Shown here: positions 50,927-60,203 of the stretch, in pieces
Numbering within the stretch: position 1 is the first letter of the stretch
How the letters are laid out: every line of letters starts with the position of its first letter
Assembly: GCF_900102375.1 (NCBI RefSeq)
Contig: NZ_FNBO01000002.1
Location: 271,374 to 335,373 of the forward strand
DNA: 64,000 bases
Origin: Halorubrum xinjiangense
Lineage (GTDB): Archaea; Halobacteriota; Halobacteria; Halobacteriales; Haloferacaceae
Direction of reading: 5' to 3'
The notes under the pieces: model-generated
What the model was told of the DNA's origin: nothing
Database searches by the model: none
What the model saw: only the letters and a program-made list of their open reading frames with translations
Position numbers and translations under genes: made by a program

Positions 50927-51753
50927 GCGGGGACGCCGGACTCGACGCGGAGCCCGCGGACGCGGCGGTCGACGACGACGGCTCGCCGGTTGACGACGCC
51001 CAGAGCGACGCCGCCGCCGTCGCGCTCCGCGGGGTCGTCAAGCGCTACCCGAGCGGGGGCGGCGAGCCGGTCGTCGCGCTCGACGACGTCGACTTCGCGG
51101 TCCGGCCCGGCGAGTTCGTCGCGGTGGTCGGCCCGAGCGGCTCCGGGAAGTCGACCCTGTTGAACGTCCTCGGGCTGCTCGACGACCCGACCGCCGGGCG
51201 GCGGCTGCTCGACGGGACGGACGTGACGAGCCTCTCGGTGGCCGAGCGCACCCGGGCGCGCAAGGAGTCGATCGGCTTCGTCTTCCAGGACTTCCACCTC
51301 CTGCCGACGCTGACCGCCGTCGAGAACGTCGCGATGCCGACCGCGTTCGACCCCGGCGACGCGAGCGACCGGGCGGCGGCGCTGCTCGGGCGGTTCGAGC
51401 TCGGCGACCGACTCGACCACGAACCGAGCGAGCTCTCAGGCGGGCAGAAGCAGCGAGTCGCCATCGCCCGCGCGCTGATCAACGAGCCCGCCGTGCTGCT
51501 CGCGGACGAGCCGACGGGGAACCTCGACACCGAGACCGGCGAGGCGATCCTCCGCGAGTTCGAGCGCGTCAAGGCCGAGGGGGTCGCCGTCGTCGCGGTG
51601 ACACACGACCCGCTCGTCGAGGAGTATGCCGACCGCGTCGTCGACCTCACCGACGGCGTGTTGACCGGCGGGCTGCCGGCCGATGGCGGGCCGGCGCCGG
51701 GAACCGCTCCCGAGCGCGACGACGACCGCCGGATTGATCGGGGAGACAGATGA
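50923..51753 (+). CDS. ABC transporter ATP-binding protein, MacB/LolD type, 276 aa
   Basis: GTG start overlapping the upstream stop. After a ~27-residue acidic lead, the ABC domain has Walker A VGPSGSGKSTLLNVLG (~68-83), the LolD-type GFVFQDFHLLPTLTAVENV, signature LSGGQKQRVAIARAL and Walker B VLLADEPTGNLD. The C-terminal ~35 residues are a Gly/Pro/Asp tail. The pattern is that of MacB/FtsE-like ATPases that drive a mechanical exporter rather than import. It pairs with the FtsX-type permease encoded next. Confidence 0.92.
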   Translation: MSGDAGLDAEPADAAVDDDGSPVDDAQSDAAAVALRGVVKRYPSGGGEPVVALDDVDFAVRPGEFVAVVGPSGSGKSTLLNVLGLLDDPTAGRRLLDGTDVTSLSVAERTRARKESIGFVFQDFHLLPTLTAVENVAMPTAFDPGDASDRAAALLGRFELGDRLDHEPSELSGGQKQRVAIARALINEPAVLLADEPTGNLDTETGEAILREFERVKAEGVAVVAVTHDPLVEEYADRVVDLTDGVLTGGLPADGGPAPGTAPERDDDRRIDRGDR

Positions 51754-52922
51754 GCGAGAGCGACCGCGCAACGACCGGTGCCGCGGGGTGGCTCCGCGGC
51801 TGGGGCCCCGCGGTGTCACTGGCCTCACGGAACCTGCGGCGGAACCGCGTGCGGACGGTGCTCGCGGTGCTGGGCGTCTGTATCGGCGTGCTGGCGGTCG
51901 CAGCGCTCGGTATCTTCGGGAACGTGCTGGCGCTGGGCGCCGACGACGCCATCGGTGACATCGGCACGCAGGTCGTCATCTCGCCGAACGCGGACGCGGG
52001 CGTGGAGTCGCTGTCGAACGCGGACGTCGCCTCGATCCGGCGCGCGGTCGGCGAGCCGGCCGTGGTACCGCTGTACTCCGACAGCGCCACGGTCGCGCGG
52101 CAGGGCGACCAGACGTTCGCGACGGTGTACGGCGTCGAGGAGCCCGCGCTGGCGTACGAGGCCGCAGAGGGCCGGCTCCCGGAGCGGCACCGGCAGGGCG
52201 CGATCCTCGGCGCGGGCATCGCCGAGGACCTCGACGCCGGCGCGGGCGACACCGTCGAGATAGCGGGGTCGCAGGTGCGGGTGATCGCGGTGTTAGTCGA
52301 GAGCCAGACGTTCAGCCCGGTGGCGCCCGACGACGCGGTCTTCCTCCCGGAGTCGGCGTTCTCGGCGGACGGCTACGCGCAGGCGCTCGTCGTCTCCGAC
52401 TCGGGCGCCGAGGCGCGAGTCGCGGCCGACGCCATCCGCGAGGAGGTGAACGCCCGCGAGGAGCGGGTAGACCTGTTCGAGCTGGCCGCCCTCGTCGACG
52501 AGATCAACGAGTTCTTCAACCTGCTCTCGACGTTCCTGCTCGGGCTCGGCGCCATCTCCCTCGTCGTCGCCGGCGTCTCGATCCTCAACGTCATGCTGAT
52601 GAGCACCGTCGAGCGCCGACAGGAGATCGGGGTGATGCGCGCGGTCGGCGTCGCCCGCCGCGACGTGTTGCGCGTCCTGCTCGCTGAGGCCGGGCTGATC
52701 GGCGCTGCTGGCGCCGCTGCCGGCACGCTGCTCACGGTCCTGCTCGTCGCCGGCCTCGTGGTGGCGACGCCCGCGGTCGACGCCGCGCTCGTTCTCGACC
52801 GGACGAACGCCTACTACCTCCTCCTCGCGCTCGTGTTCGGGGTCGGCGTGGGGATCGTCAGCGGCGCGTACCCCGCGTGGAAGGCGGCCAACGAGCGGCC
52901 GGTCGAGGCGCTGCGGAGTTGA
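51750..52922 (+). CDS. ABC transporter permease, FtsX/MacB type, 390 aa
   Basis: One N-terminal membrane helix (RNRVRTVLAVLGVCIGVLAVAALGIFG), a large extracytoplasmic MacB-periplasmic-like domain (~50-250), then three C-terminal helices. MSTVERRQEIGVMRAVGVARRDVLRVLLAEAGLIGAAGAA and VGIVSGAYPAWKAANERPVEALRS are the typical FtsX/MacB motifs. ATGA overlap with the ATPase gene. The complex probably exports a lipid, peptide or lipoprotein, or signals by transmitting force. Element F starts 52 bases after its stop. Confidence 0.92.
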   Translation: MSESDRATTGAAGWLRGWGPAVSLASRNLRRNRVRTVLAVLGVCIGVLAVAALGIFGNVLALGADDAIGDIGTQVVISPNADAGVESLSNADVASIRRAVGEPAVVPLYSDSATVARQGDQTFATVYGVEEPALAYEAAEGRLPERHRQGAILGAGIAEDLDAGAGDTVEIAGSQVRVIAVLVESQTFSPVAPDDAVFLPESAFSADGYAQALVVSDSGAEARVAADAIREEVNAREERVDLFELAALVDEINEFFNLLSTFLLGLGAISLVVAGVSILNVMLMSTVERRQEIGVMRAVGVARRDVLRVLLAEAGLIGAAGAAAGTLLTVLLVAGLVVATPAVDAALVLDRTNAYYLLLALVFGVGVGIVSGAYPAWKAANERPVEALRS

Positions 52923-52973
52923 TCTCGGCGACTGATTGGGCGGCCGCACCGCGCCGTGCTATTTAAAATCCGA

Positions 52974-53314
52974 ACGGCGCGCCGGCGAGCGCCCGGAGGG
53001 CGCGAGCCGCCCGCGAGGGAGTCAGTCGCCGGAGCGAAGCGGAGGCGACTGACGAGGCTGGGGAGGCGTGAGGTGCTGTGCGGGGCGGGACTCAAAGGGG
53101 CAGTCGCGAGGAGGTCGCAGGCGACGTAAGTAGCGTGGCGCGACGCGCCACGGAAAGCCGGCGGCGGAGCCGCCGGCGACACCGCAGGGAGCGAACGAAG
53201 TGAGCGACCGAGGAGCGTGGTTCGAGAGAGCGAAGCTCTCTCGTCATCCCGAAAATCAAAGATTTTCGGGCGACAGCGAGCGTGCGACCTCCTCGCGGCT
53301 GGGGCTTTGGAGGT
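52974..53314 (+). ncRNA. Dispersed structured element, copy F (longest core)
   Basis: The first helix is partly worn: GGCGCGCC takes the place of GGCGCGTGCC, and the 3' arm is shortened to GCCGCCCGCG. P2 is a perfect GTCAGTCGCC-GGA-GCGAAGC-GGA-GGCGACTGAC stem. P3 has about 19 pairs: CAGTCGCGAGGAGGTCGCA with TGCGACCTCCTCGCGGCTG, including two G-U changes. The P3 loop (about 160 bases) carries four hairpins with arms CGTGGCGCG, GCCGGCGGC, GAGAGAGC and CCCGAAAATC. Box TATTTAAAAT at 52960. It follows the ABC permease gene on the same strand. Confidence 0.68.
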
Positions 53315-53397
53315 GTTCGCTGCCGAGTCACGGTCAACACTTTATAAACAGTACAAACGCCCGAACGCCTATTTATCGCTGTTCCGTGAGGCGGGCT

Positions 53398-53808
53398 ATG
53401 TCCCCCAAGCGGCGGGCCGTCATCCTCCTCGGCGCGGGCGCGGTCGGATTCGGCGCCCTCGGGTACCGCGAACTGACGGACTGCGAGGAGTTCGCCTGCT
53501 TCGCGTTCGAGTATCAGGGCGCGGACGACGCGCCGAGTCGGTTGACCATCGAACACACCGGCGGGACGGAACGGCTCCGCGCGGGAGACGTGTTCGTCAC
53601 CGACGTCAGCGTGGACTACGAGGCGGGCGAGTCCGACACCGTCGCGTGGGCCGAGTTGGACGACGACCTCGGACCGGACGACGCGATCGACGGGGAAAGG
53701 GTACAATTTCCGATCCGGTTCCCGGACATCGTGACGGTCCGCTGGCGTCGGGAGGGCGACGACGAGGAGGTCGTCGGGGCGTGGGTGTATGACGACGACG
53801 AGCGATGA
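53398..53808 (+). CDS. Hypothetical exported protein, 136 aa
   Basis: N-terminal hydrophobic segment (RRAVILLGAGAVGFGALGY) after MSPKR, possibly a signal or anchor. Then an acidic soluble part includes two Cys (DCEEFACFAFEYQG). A beta-sandwich-like part ends with IVTVRWRREGDDEEVVGAWVYDDDER. No family recognised. It lies just downstream of element F on the same strand; an AT-rich box ATTTATCG (about 53371-53378) gives a leaderless start. The longer frame upstream runs through element F and is not real. Confidence 0.65.
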   Translation: MSPKRRAVILLGAGAVGFGALGYRELTDCEEFACFAFEYQGADDAPSRLTIEHTGGTERLRAGDVFVTDVSVDYEAGESDTVAWAELDDDLGPDDAIDGERVQFPIRFPDIVTVRWRREGDDEEVVGAWVYDDDER

Positions 53809-53910
53809 ACGTCTCTCCCGTCGATTTGCTCCGGAGATCGTTCCTGTGGAGGCCAACCGGCTTCTGAATCCCCCAAACGGCTTTTGCGCGCGACGACGCA
53901 CCTGCCGGGC

Positions 53911-54387
53911 ATGGCCCTCCAAGCGGTGCGCGCCTCGCCGCACGTCGTCGGCGCCTCCCCGGCGAGGCGGCTGCTCGCGCTGGCGGTGGTCGCGCTCCTC
54001 CTGATCGCCTCGGCCGGGTTCGCGCTCGGGCTGAACGTCGGGCTCTCCCTTGGCTGGATCGCGCTGGCTCTCGGGATCGCAATCGCGGCTGGATTCGCGA
54101 GCGCGGGCCTCGTCCCGACCGTCGGGTCGCTGTGGATCGTTGGTCTCTGGTGGTTCGCGTTCCCGCCGCTCGTCGGCTACGTCACTGATGGCTGGGCGGA
54201 GTCGACGCGGTACAATCACCCGCGAATGCTGGGCTACGGCTACGAATTAGCGCGCGCCGAGCTGCTCGGCGGGATCGAGTACGGCGTCAGATACGGACTT
54301 CTGTTCGCGGTCGTGATCGGAGTTGTCGGGTACGTAGTCGGGATGATCAGTAGTCGGATCTCGACGCGTAAGAAAGAGTCTCGATAA
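53911..54387 (+). CDS. Hypothetical membrane protein, 158 aa
   Basis: Four hydrophobic segments (about 20-45, 50-70, 76-96 and 130-150) and a Lys/Arg C-terminus (SSRISTRKKESR), so probably an integral membrane protein. No family recognised. I start at MALQAVRASPHVV; a TTG nine codons earlier is less likely. Its 3' end meets the tail of element G head-on. Confidence 0.6.
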   Translation: MALQAVRASPHVVGASPARRLLALAVVALLLIASAGFALGLNVGLSLGWIALALGIAIAAGFASAGLVPTVGSLWIVGLWWFAFPPLVGYVTDGWAESTRYNHPRMLGYGYELARAELLGGIEYGVRYGLLFAVVIGVVGYVVGMISSRISTRKKESR

Positions 54388-54399
54388 GCGCGGTCGCTC

Positions 54400-54492
54400 G
54401 CTTATAAATCACTGACTGTAGATCGACGGGGAACACTTCCAAAGCCCCAGGCGACCACTTATAAATCGTTGACTCTAGATCGACGGGGAACG
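54400..54492 (-). repeat. 57-bp tail unit of element G
   Basis: On the minus strand, TTTATAAGTGG precedes a second CTGGGGCTTTGG exactly 57 bases after that of P3, then a TTTATAAGCGAGCGACC follows in the place expected for a decayed third unit. Same period as copies B and D. Confidence 0.7.
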
Positions 54493-54744
54493 CCTCCAAA
54501 GCCCCAGGCGTGAGGACTCGCGCGCCTTGTTGCGCGCCTCGCTCAGTTGCTCGCTTCGCTCGCTCTCTCGCTGCGGTGCTTACTGCGGCGTGCTTCGTCC
54601 TCACGCCTGCCCCTTTGAGTCCCCCCCCCGCACCGCACAGCACCGCAGCCTCACGCCTCCCCAGCCTCGTCGCTCGCTTCGCTCGCGACTCCCTCGCGCG
54701 TGCGACTCGCAGCCTGACGGCTGCTCGTCGGCACGCGCCACCGC
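54493..54744 (-). ncRNA. Dispersed structured element, copy G (candidate ncRNA)
   Basis: Read on the minus strand. P1 is standard and its inner hairpin is GCAGCC/GGCTGC. P2 is GTCGC-GA-GCGAAGC-GA-GCGAC, the GA form seen in copy C. In P3, CAGGCGTGAGGAC pairs with GTCCTCACGCCTG: five or more compensatory differences from CAGCCGCGAGG of the other copies. A TTTTTATAAG box lies at 54751-54760. It begins 42 bases after the pdxS stop on the same strand. It carries one full tail unit. Confidence 0.72.
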
Positions 54745-54750
54745 AGTTCA

Positions 54751-54760
54751 CTTATAAAAA
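54751..54760 (-). promoter_or_regulatory. TATA box of dispersed element G
   Basis: Minus-strand TTTTTATAAG, seven bases before the GCGGTGG opening of element G. It is close to the pdxS stop codon and would give the element its own transcript. Confidence 0.5.
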
Positions 54761-54786
54761 ATCGCCGCGCTGCCGAAAATTCCTAT

Positions 54787-55695
54787 TTAAACGCCGCGGC
54801 TCTGGAGCTTCTCTTCTTCTTCCATGTCCTCGTTGGACTGGCCCTTCATCCCCTTCCCGGTGCCGCTCGCGATCCGGGCGAGCTCCTCGGGGTCGTCCCA
54901 GTTGTTGACGGCCTCGACGATGGCGGTGCCCATCGCCTCGGGGTCCTCCGCGCCGAAGATACCGGAGCCGACGAAGATGCCGTCGCAGCCGTGGTACATC
55001 ATCAACGCGGCGTCGGCGGGCGTCGCGATGCCGCCCGCGGCGAAGTTGACGACCGGAAGCCGGCCGGCCTCGGCGGTCTCGTGGACGAGGTCGCGCGGGG
55101 CGCCGTGCTCGCGGGCCCACTTCTCGCGCTCCTCGTGGTTGAGCCCGGTGAGCGTCCGGATCTGGTTTTTGATCGTGCGCTGGTGTTTGACGGCCTGGTT
55201 GACGTCGCCCGTGCCGGCTTCGCCCTTCGTCCGGATCATCGCCGCGCCCTCGCGGATCCGGCGGAGCGCCTCGGGGAGGTTCCGCGCGCCGCAGACGAAC
55301 GGGGAGGTGAAGTCGCGCTTGTCCGTGTGGTACTCGTCGTCGGCGGGCGTCAGCACCTCGGACTCGTCGATCATGTCGACGCCGAGCGCCTCTAAGATCT
55401 CGGACTCCTTGCGGTGGCCGATGCGCGACTTCCCCATCACCGGGATCGAGACCTCGTCGATGACCTCGGGGACGCGCTCGGGGTCGGGCATCCGCGCGAC
55501 GCCGCCGCGCTTGCGGATGTCGGCCGGGACGTGTTCGAGGACCATCACGGCGACCGCGCCGGCGTCCTCCGCGATGCGGGCCTGCTCGCGGTTGACGACG
55601 TCCATGATCACGCCGCCTTTCTGCATCTGCGCGAAGCCGCGCTTGACCAGTTCAGTCCCCCGCTTCAGCTCCTCCAGATCCGTGGCCTCTGGCAT
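54787..55695 (-). CDS. pdxS: Pyridoxal 5'-phosphate synthase lyase subunit PdxS, 302 aa
   Basis: TIM-barrel subunit that makes PLP from ribose 5-phosphate, glyceraldehyde 3-phosphate and ammonia. Family segments are [56 protein letters not shown] (active Lys), [31 protein letters not shown] and [31 protein letters not shown]. The start [13 protein letters not shown] is right; the longer frame is not. The PdxT glutaminase is not adjacent. Element G follows its 3' end. Confidence 0.96.
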   Translation of the reverse strand: MPEATDLEELKRGTELVKRGFAQMQKGGVIMDVVNREQARIAEDAGAVAVMVLEHVPADIRKRGGVARMPDPERVPEVIDEVSIPVMGKSRIGHRKESEILEALGVDMIDESEVLTPADDEYHTDKRDFTSPFVCGARNLPEALRRIREGAAMIRTKGEAGTGDVNQAVKHQRTIKNQIRTLTGLNHEEREKWAREHGAPRDLVHETAEAGRLPVVNFAAGGIATPADAALMMYHGCDGIFVGSGIFGAEDPEAMGTAIVEAVNNWDDPEELARIASGTGKGMKGQSNEDMEEEEKLQSRGV

Positions 55696-55857
55696 GAATA
55701 TCGGTACGGGCGCCGGCCACTTAACGGGTCGCTTTCGGGCGGATGGGCGGGCGAGAGCGGCGTTCCCGCCCGAACGAATTCGGGTCGCTCCGTCCCGCTG
55801 GGCTCCCGCGCGCAGCCACCCCAACCGCGAAGTCCCCCGCCGTCCAACTCCCCGGAC

Positions 55858-56544
55858 GTGACTACCGGAGCCATCCTCGCCGGCGGGCGCTCGACGCGCT
55901 TCGGCGACGCGGACAAGACCGTCGCGCCGATCGCCGGCGTGCCGATGATCCGCCGAGTCGCGAACCGCCTCGCGGGGACCGACGACCCGGTCCCGCCCGG
56001 GGCCGACCGCGCCAGCGGCGGCGACCCGGTCGCCGACGAACTCGTCGTCAACTGCCGCCCGGAGCAGCGCGAGGCGATCGAGCGGGCGCTCTCGGGGGTC
56101 CCGCTGCCGGTCCGCTGGGCGCTCGACGAGGAGCCGGACCGCGGACCGCTCGCGGGAATTCGGAACGCCTGCCGGACCGCGACCGACGCGTACGCCGTCG
56201 TCGTCGCCTGTGACATGCCGTTCGTCGACCCCGCCTTCCTCGCGGCGCTCCGGGAGACGGCCGTGGAGCCGGGCGTCGAGGCGGCCGTCCCGCGACTCGA
56301 CGACCGATGGTACCAGACGACGCAGGCCGTCTACGCGACGGCTCCGGCCGTGGCCGCCTGCGACCGCGCGCTCGACCGCGGCGACCGCAAGATCCTCGCG
56401 ATGGTGGACCAACTGGCGGCGGTCGTCGTCGACGACGCGGCGATCCGGTCGCTGACGACCGACCGCACGTTCACGAACGTCAACACGCGGTCCGAACTCG
56501 ACGAGGCGGAGCGGGCGGTCGCCGCGGCGCTCGACGCGGCGTGA
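55858..56544 (+). CDS. mobA: Molybdenum cofactor guanylyltransferase-like protein, MobA family, 228 aa
   Basis: NTP-transferase fold with the N-terminal signature [14 protein letters not shown], then [20 protein letters not shown]. Further motifs are [21 protein letters not shown] and [19 protein letters not shown] (the metal-binding Asp). The C-terminal part ends with [18 protein letters not shown]. It would attach GMP to molybdopterin; the related CoF-type transferases are an alternative. The start is a GTG, since no ATG precedes the signature closely. It fits with a tungstate/molybdate transporter elsewhere in the window. Confidence 0.87.
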   Translation: MTTGAILAGGRSTRFGDADKTVAPIAGVPMIRRVANRLAGTDDPVPPGADRASGGDPVADELVVNCRPEQREAIERALSGVPLPVRWALDEEPDRGPLAGIRNACRTATDAYAVVVACDMPFVDPAFLAALRETAVEPGVEAAVPRLDDRWYQTTQAVYATAPAVAACDRALDRGDRKILAMVDQLAAVVVDDAAIRSLTTDRTFTNVNTRSELDEAERAVAAALDAA

Positions 56545-56572
56545 GGGTCGGCGGCAGACAACGAACCGTCGA

Positions 56573-57133
56573 TCAGTTTTTCAGGACCTCGTACGCCTCG
56601 TTGAGCTCCTTGAAATCCTCTTTGTCGCCGTCCTCGCCGTCCGGGTGGAGCCGCTTCGCGCGCTCGCGGTACCGCCGTCGGACCGCCTCGCTGTCCGCCG
56701 TGCGGTCGAGCCCGAGCGTCTCGTACGCCTCGCGCTCGGTCATCCTATCGGCCGAGGGCGCGCGGTCGCGGGGGTCGCGGGCCCCGGTGCCGCCGGGACC
56801 GCCCCTCGCCCCACCGGCGCTCCCCTGCCGCCACTCGCCCGCGCCGCGACCGCCGTCAGTGCCGGCGGCGCGATAGGCGCGCTCCCGGTTGGCCTCGGCG
56901 CGGGCGCGCTGCCTGGCGCGCTCTCGCTCTCTCGGCCCCGCCGCCTCGGCCGACCGCCGCGCCTGGTCGTGGAGGCGCCCGCTGGCGTGGTACCAGAGGA
57001 AGTAGGAGACGGCGCCGAACGGCACCGCGAGCGCCAGCGCGATCGGGTGGAGGACGACCCCGCCGATCAGGAGCAGCGCCGTCATGCCGACGAACGCTCC
57101 GGCGAGCCCCACGACGATCGTTCGGTTCGTCAC
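56573..57133 (-). CDS. Membrane-anchored J-domain protein, 186 aa
   Basis: Two hydrophobic segments near the N-terminus ([44 protein letters not shown]), then a charged Arg/Glu-rich linker. At the C-terminus is a J domain: [49 protein letters not shown], with the HPD motif intact. It should stimulate DnaK at the membrane. The GTG start at VTNRTIVVG was chosen because the upstream frame overlaps mutS. Convergent to mobA. Confidence 0.82.
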   Translation of the reverse strand: MTNRTIVVGLAGAFVGMTALLLIGGVVLHPIALALAVPFGAVSYFLWYHASGRLHDQARRSAEAAGPRERERARQRARAEANRERAYRAAGTDGGRGAGEWRQGSAGGARGGPGGTGARDPRDRAPSADRMTEREAYETLGLDRTADSEAVRRRYRERAKRLHPDGEDGDKEDFKELNEAYEVLKN

Positions 57134-57269
57134 GGCCGTATTCGGGGGCGGAGGACCGTAAGGCTCTCGCCGCGGGCGGGGGAGACCGACTACTCGGGCG
57201 CGTCGCTCCGCAACCTCTCGGGCGCGCCGCTCCGTACCGTTTATGCCCGCGGCCGCCCGGATACGGGGT

Positions 57270-60203
57270 ATGGAACCGGCGGACCGAGAGACGGCCACGG
57301 GGCTGCCGCCCGGGATCGCGGCCGCCCGCGAGGAGCTCACGCCGATGCTCTCGCAGTACGCCGACCTCTGTGCCGCCCACGAGGACGCGCTCGTCTTGTT
57401 TCAGGTCGGCGACTTCTACGAGGCGTTCTGCGAGGCGGCCGAGACGGTGGCACGCGTCTGCGAGGTGACGCTGACGGAGCGGTCCGACTCGACCGGCGAC
57501 TACCCGATGGCCGGGATCCCGATCGACAACGCGGCCCCCTACCTCGAATCGCTGCTCGACGCGGGCTACCGCGTCGCGCTCGGCGACCAGGTCGAGGACG
57601 CCGAGCAGGCGTCCGGCCTCGTCGACCGCGCCGTCACCGAGGTGATCACGCCCGGCACGGTCGTCGAGGACGACCTCCTCGACTCGGGGACGACGAACTA
57701 CGTGGCGGCGGTGGCGGCCGGGAGTGACGCCGAGCAAAGCGGCTCGACGGGTCCGGTCGGCCTCGCCGCCGTCGACGTCTCGACGGGCGAGTGCCTCGTC
57801 ACGTCGGGCGACGCGGACGCGATCGCGGGCGAGCTGGACCGGATCGTGCCGGCCGAACTCATCGCCGGCCCGGACGCTCCCGCGTTCGAACCGAGCGACG
57901 CCGAGCGCGGCTGGACGACCCACGACTACGACGCCGGCGCCTTCGACCGCCGCACCGCGACCGAGCGGCTGGAGCCGTACCTCCCGGCGCCCGACCGTCG
58001 GTTCGATGCCGACGCCGAGCTGCGCGCGGCCGGCGCCGTGCTCGCGTACGCCGAGTACACGCAGGGCGACGACGGGCCGCTGTCGTACGTCACCAGAATT
58101 CGGCGGTACGACCCCCGCGACCGCCTGCGGCTCGACGCGGCCGCGCAGCGCAGCTTAGAGCTGTTCGAGAACCGCGGGCTGGGCGCGAGCGACACGCTGT
58201 TCGACGCGCTCGACGAGACGAACTGCGCGCTCGGCCGGCGCTGCTTAGAGCGCTGGCTCCGGCGCCCGCTCGTCGACGCCGACGCGATCCGGAGCCGCCA
58301 CGACGCGGTCGGCGAGCTCGCCGACCGGAGCCTCGCCCGCGAGGGGATCGCCGACGCGCTCGCGACCGCCTACGACCTCGAGCGGCTGGTGAGCCGCGTC
58401 TCGCGGGGGCGGGCCGACGCCCGGGACCTGCGCTCGCTCGGACGGACGCTCGCGGTCGTCCCGGAACTGAAGGCGACGCTCGCGGGAGCGGAGGGGGAGG
58501 AACGACCTGCGGACGAGAGCGATCCCGCGCTCCCCCGGACCGACCACCTCCGCGACCTCCGCGACCGGCTCGACGAGTTGACCGCGGTCCGCGAGCTGAT
58601 CGACGGCGCGATCGCGACCGACCCGCCACAGGAGATCACCGAGGGCGGCGTCATCCGGGAGGGGTTCGACGACGACCTCGACGAGCTCCGGGCGACCGAG
58701 CGCGAGGGGCGCGAGTGGGTCGCCGACCTCGAGGCCAGCGAGCGTGAGCGCACCGGGATCGACTCGCTGTCGGTGGGCCACAACCAGGTCCACGGCTACT
58801 ACATCGAGGTGACCGACGCGAACGTCGAGAAGGTCCCCGACGACTACCGCCGGCGGCAGACGCTGAAGAACAGCGAGCGCTACGTCACGCCGGAGCTGAA
58901 GGAGCGCGAGGAGTCGATCGTCGGCGCCGCCGAGCGCGCGGACGCCTTGGAGTACGAGCTGTTCGTCGACGTCCGCGAGCGCGTCGCGGCCGAGACCGAG
59001 CGCATTCAGGGCCTCGCGGACGCGCTCGCCGAGCTCGACGCGCTCACGTCGCTCGCCGCGGTCGCGATCGAGCACGATTACGTCCGCCCCGAGCTGCGCG
59101 AGGGGGACGACGCGGGCGCCGACGACGCACTCGCCGACGGTACCGCTCTCGACGCCGCCGGCGACCCCGCCGCGGGCATCGAGATCGAGGGCGGCAGGCA
59201 CCCGGTCGTCGAGCGGACCGAGGACTCTTTCGTCCCGAACGACGCCGACCTGCCCCGCGGCTCTGTCGCCGTGATCACGGGGCCGAACATGAGCGGGAAG
59301 TCGACGTACATGCGCTCGGTCGCGCTCGCGGTCGTGCTCGCGCAGACGGGGTCGTTCGTCCCCGCGCAGGCCGCCGCGCTCCCGGTCTTCGACCGCGTGT
59401 TCACCCGCGTCGGCGCCTCCGACGACATCGCGGGCGGGCAGTCGACGTTCATGCGCGAGATGAGCGAGCTGACGGAGATCCTCCACGACGCCGGCCCCGA
59501 CTCGCTCGTCCTTTTAGACGAGGTGGGTAGGGGAACGGCCACCACCGACGGCCGCGCCATCGCCCGCGCGGCCGCCGAGTTCCTCCACGACGAGCTCGGC
59601 GCGACCGCGCTCTTTGCGACCCACTACCACGGCCTCACCGACCTCGCCGACGAGCGCGAGCGCGTCTTCAACCTCCACTTCACCGCCACCCGCGAGGACG
59701 GCGACGTGACGTTCCTCCACCGGGTCGTCCCCGGCGCCTCCTCGTCGTCGTACGGCGTGGAGGTCGCGGAGCTCGCCGGCGTCCCCGGTCCGGTCGTCGA
59801 CCGCGCTCGCGACCTCGTCGCCGCGGAGGAGGCGGAGCGAGGGCGGAGCGGCGGGCGATCCGAGGCCGCCGACGAGGGAGCGACGGTCGAGAAGGGCCCC
59901 GACGACGCGGACCGCGACGGCGACGCGTCGCTGCGCGAGTTCCTCGCGGAGGAGGCGTCGGCGGACCGAGACGAGGCCGGTCCGGAGGCGGACGGCCCCC
60001 CGCCCGAGACATCCTCGACCGAAACTTCGACCGAGGGCGACCCCGCGCGCCCGCCGACGAACGACTCGGACGAGGGAGTCGGCGCCGACGCGCCGCTCGG
60101 CCTCGCCGCGGAGCTCCGCGACCTCGACCTCGCGCGGATGACGCCGATCGAGGCGCTGAACGCCCTCCACGACCTCCAGTCGAAGGTCGACGATGACGGG
60201 TGA
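57270..60203 (+). CDS. mutS: DNA mismatch repair protein MutS, 977 aa
   Basis: MutS1-type: the mismatch-reading motif is VGDFYEAF (about residues 46-53), then the connector and lever domains, and the ATPase with Walker [15 protein letters not shown] near 670. Other hallmarks are [23 protein letters not shown] and [17 protein letters not shown]. The last ~130 residues are an acidic Asp/Glu/Ser-rich tail ending in a helix ([14 protein letters not shown]) that resembles the tetramer domain. It binds mispairs and recruits MutL. The mutL start overlaps its end by 11 bases. Confidence 0.97.
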   Translation: MEPADRETATGLPPGIAAAREELTPMLSQYADLCAAHEDALVLFQVGDFYEAFCEAAETVARVCEVTLTERSDSTGDYPMAGIPIDNAAPYLESLLDAGYRVALGDQVEDAEQASGLVDRAVTEVITPGTVVEDDLLDSGTTNYVAAVAAGSDAEQSGSTGPVGLAAVDVSTGECLVTSGDADAIAGELDRIVPAELIAGPDAPAFEPSDAERGWTTHDYDAGAFDRRTATERLEPYLPAPDRRFDADAELRAAGAVLAYAEYTQGDDGPLSYVTRIRRYDPRDRLRLDAAAQRSLELFENRGLGASDTLFDALDETNCALGRRCLERWLRRPLVDADAIRSRHDAVGELADRSLAREGIADALATAYDLERLVSRVSRGRADARDLRSLGRTLAVVPELKATLAGAEGEERPADESDPALPRTDHLRDLRDRLDELTAVRELIDGAIATDPPQEITEGGVIREGFDDDLDELRATEREGREWVADLEASERERTGIDSLSVGHNQVHGYYIEVTDANVEKVPDDYRRRQTLKNSERYVTPELKEREESIVGAAERADALEYELFVDVRERVAAETERIQGLADALAELDALTSLAAVAIEHDYVRPELREGDDAGADDALADGTALDAAGDPAAGIEIEGGRHPVVERTEDSFVPNDADLPRGSVAVITGPNMSGKSTYMRSVALAVVLAQTGSFVPAQAAALPVFDRVFTRVGASDDIAGGQSTFMREMSELTEILHDAGPDSLVLLDEVGRGTATTDGRAIARAAAEFLHDELGATALFATHYHGLTDLADERERVFNLHFTATREDGDVTFLHRVVPGASSSSYGVEVAELAGVPGPVVDRARDLVAAEEAERGRSGGRSEAADEGATVEKGPDDADRDGDASLREFLAEEASADRDEAGPEADGPPPETSSTETSTEGDPARPPTNDSDEGVGADAPLGLAAELRDLDLARMTPIEALNALHDLQSKVDDDG

